Positions 63,701-64,000 of a stretch of 64,000 nucleotides of DNA are shown here, in pieces. This stretch comes from Siphonodentalium dalli. Taxonomy: Eukaryota > Mollusca > Scaphopoda > Gadilida > Siphonodentaliidae. The DNA is taken from contig CP136066.1 in NCBI GenBank assembly GCA_032622095.1, forward strand, positions 7,337,784 to 7,401,783. Reading direction: 5' to 3'. Each line of letters opens with the position of its first letter. The first letter of the stretch is position 1. The translations under genes were made by a program, and so were the position numbers. The notes under the pieces were generated by a model. The model ran no database searches, was not told the origin of the DNA, and saw only the letters and a program-made list of their open reading frames with translations.

Positions 63701-63994
63701 AGAGAAACATTTTAGCGCTTTGACAAATTTCTTGAATGCAGAATTCCTTGGACCCTTTTTGTCCGGATTTGCATTAAAGTCTCCCATCATAATTATTTTG
63801 CCCAGCGAACTATATGTATCGAAAACAGTGCTGACCTTTTGCAAATACTCTTTGTAAAAGTCAAGAGTGTGATTTGTAGAAGGAAGGTATATCTGGAAGA
63901 TATATAGATACTGATGTCGGCTAATTTGCATTTGAATGCCAGCAATCCTATCATCTGGAATTTGAAGAGCGGTAACGTATTTTGCATATTTTTT
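60776..63994 (-). CDS. LINE ORF2: endonuclease and reverse transcriptase
   Basis: Polyprotein that nicks target DNA and reverse-transcribes element RNA. Numbering from the internal Met at 63931 (1,051 residues to the stop): the endonuclease (EEP fold) C-terminal part has GDFNA at 50-54, IDHV at 102-105 and the catalytic SNHRP at 129-133. The reverse transcriptase has KGIIITLHKGGSK (439-451), NYRAITLMP (458-466), GFQK (496-499), DAMKAFDTV (530-538), QGGILSP (589-595), LADD (628-631, the YxDD box) and KCSVIVF (664-670). The C-terminus has a zinc-binding-like C-x2-C-x4-C-x2-C-x9-H-x4-C at 949-975. No RNase H is apparent. The frame is intact for 3.2 kb, so the copy is young. Upstream of the Met the endonuclease continues (AKYVTALQIPDDRIAGIQ) to a TAA at 63995-63997 within an A8 run, so the true start is outside the window. 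Clade not assigned. Confidence 0.92.
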   Translation of the reverse strand, partial: KKYAKYVTALQIPDDRIAGIQMQISRHQYLYIFQIYLPSTNHTLDFYKEYLQKVSTVFDTYSSLGKIIMMGDFNANPDKKGPRNSAFKKFVKALKCFSVNHSRCRYPNSSTCIPYNSNNGTVIDHVLIPTEDSALIPDINVIDDDSLNVSNHRPILFTMQFPVDNHGIYNVTNNNSKPNWKKVKSDPSILQNYRNALDLKLCDSKTDIINVSEVDVIYNEIVSAITYASDQCIPRKRFSKHLKPFWNKELNNLHKEMKKYRSIWIRDGRPRACSGAISYTNYKNAKAHFRRLYRLKSYKYIQEINHEIDHQAEVDHDSFFRLFNLKRSKRVSPNNMFHHDGKLLRDPEDIVCAWGDYFEQLYTPLTSEEFDQTHYTSVNSFVNDIIQEKAPSSIDKLILFPVTCQELKSVYKSLSLNKAVGWDNVAYEHIIYGSDLLTNILSTCLSGIFKYGKVPKNAKKGIIITLHKGGSKSKDDFNNYRAITLMPALYKITERVLLNRIEKFSPRTLEVDPLQHGFQKCLSSNMVSYMTLECIDYAKDVGHKMYACFLDAMKAFDTVWINGLLYKLYDRGIRGLSFSLIHSLISDVQCSVRYNGTSSRWFTVCQGARQGGILSPSYYMIYVNDLILQLRNSRNGLNLYGIDCSSPTLADDMLLLSLTMTGLRNLCDICYRYSTVWRYMYNPSKCSVIVFNESKARANKTDRRWHIGPSVIPEVEEVTHLGIPLNKYDLNGAFVDTICRKIRGTYLMLSNAGLYAGGITPLSCKTIYESIVLSKSLFGAELLWNLAHKHEEALEKCHRFCLKQVQGLPTRARTVIVHGLIGVHPIMSYIDKRKLSFLSSMCNLEQIKTAKEIFIFRLYQHALAPTTSCKNFSSDIMVTMNKYKLVDYLRLYLKESVFPSKEKWKQLTKALINETESAAWSERIHADNSLIRFSKIQTTFEVSHLWKLCRLFPENKLSYYKMAQIIQFSCVPCDTGICSNCSRAYSDYMRHAIVQCSSLTCIRDEIEFSVLCRFGVQIYIRFDSLSDEDKLLFFLTAKFEEIASYVEDINDFANFIINCTCKLWEEYHCLSV

Positions 63995-64000
63995 TTATGC

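Larger units (their letters stand above)
60030..64000 (-). mobile_element. LINE (non-LTR retrotransposon), 3' part, cut by window edge
   Basis: Minus-strand element: ORF2 (63994-60776), a 3' UTR of about 750 bp with the conserved 134-bp block, a terminal hairpin CTCCATGAATGGAG (60051-60064), AATAAA (60043-60048) and an AT dinucleotide tail (60031-60040). ORF1 and the 5' UTR would lie beyond 64000. The layout matches the truncated copy at 19466-21299. Confidence 0.9.

Overview
This is an AT-rich eukaryotic window dominated by tandem repeats and mobile elements. A secreted-type C-type lectin domain split by an intron with GT-AG boundaries, LINE ORF1 remnants with CCHC zinc knuckles, a TTGATTGATTGA-type LINE tail, many foldback elements and abundant minisatellites together suggest a marine lophotrochozoan, most likely a mollusc. 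This is inference from repertoire; no species marker is present.

Layout. 0.7-3.4 kb (minus): the last two exons of a C-type lectin domain (CTLD) gene, joined in phase across a 2.25-kb intron, with a poly(A) signal. Immediately upstream of it, 3.4-11.1 kb is nearly pure tandem repeat: a 40-bp minisatellite that begins about ten bases from the lectin splice acceptor, then about 97 copies of a 68-71-bp unit with a 2,377-bp higher-order duplication. 11-16 kb holds small repeats, a 334-bp foldback element and one doubtful exon. 16-18.2 kb and 27.5-28.5 kb (minus) are two copies of a LINE derivative that keep ORF1 and the 3' tail but lack ORF2. 19.3-22.9 kb is a 56-bp minisatellite interrupted by a 5'-truncated LINE. 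23.4 kb carries a single arm of an element found complete at 38.3-42.1 kb. 26-38 kb is a nest of terminal-inverted-repeat (TIR) and foldback elements. 38.3-42.1 kb is a TTAA-bounded element with long inverted arms around 36 copies of a 57-bp minisatellite. 44-50 kb has several satellites (18-, about 178- and 268-bp units). 52.9-58.5 kb is about 81 copies of a 69-bp unit with an 1,108-bp higher-order period. 60.0-64.0 kb (minus) is most of a LINE with an essentially intact endonuclease/reverse-transcriptase ORF2, cut by the window edge.

How the parts relate. The only host gene I can support is the CTLD gene. The two ORF2-bearing LINEs differ at roughly half of their residues, yet share a 134-base 3' UTR block without a difference, plus the same terminal hairpin. 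These are probably the sites their reverse transcriptase recognises. The long open frames in the minisatellites (units of 57 and 69 bp, both multiples of three) are by-products of repeat length and are not called as genes. No CRISPR array, rRNA, tRNA or virus was recognised.
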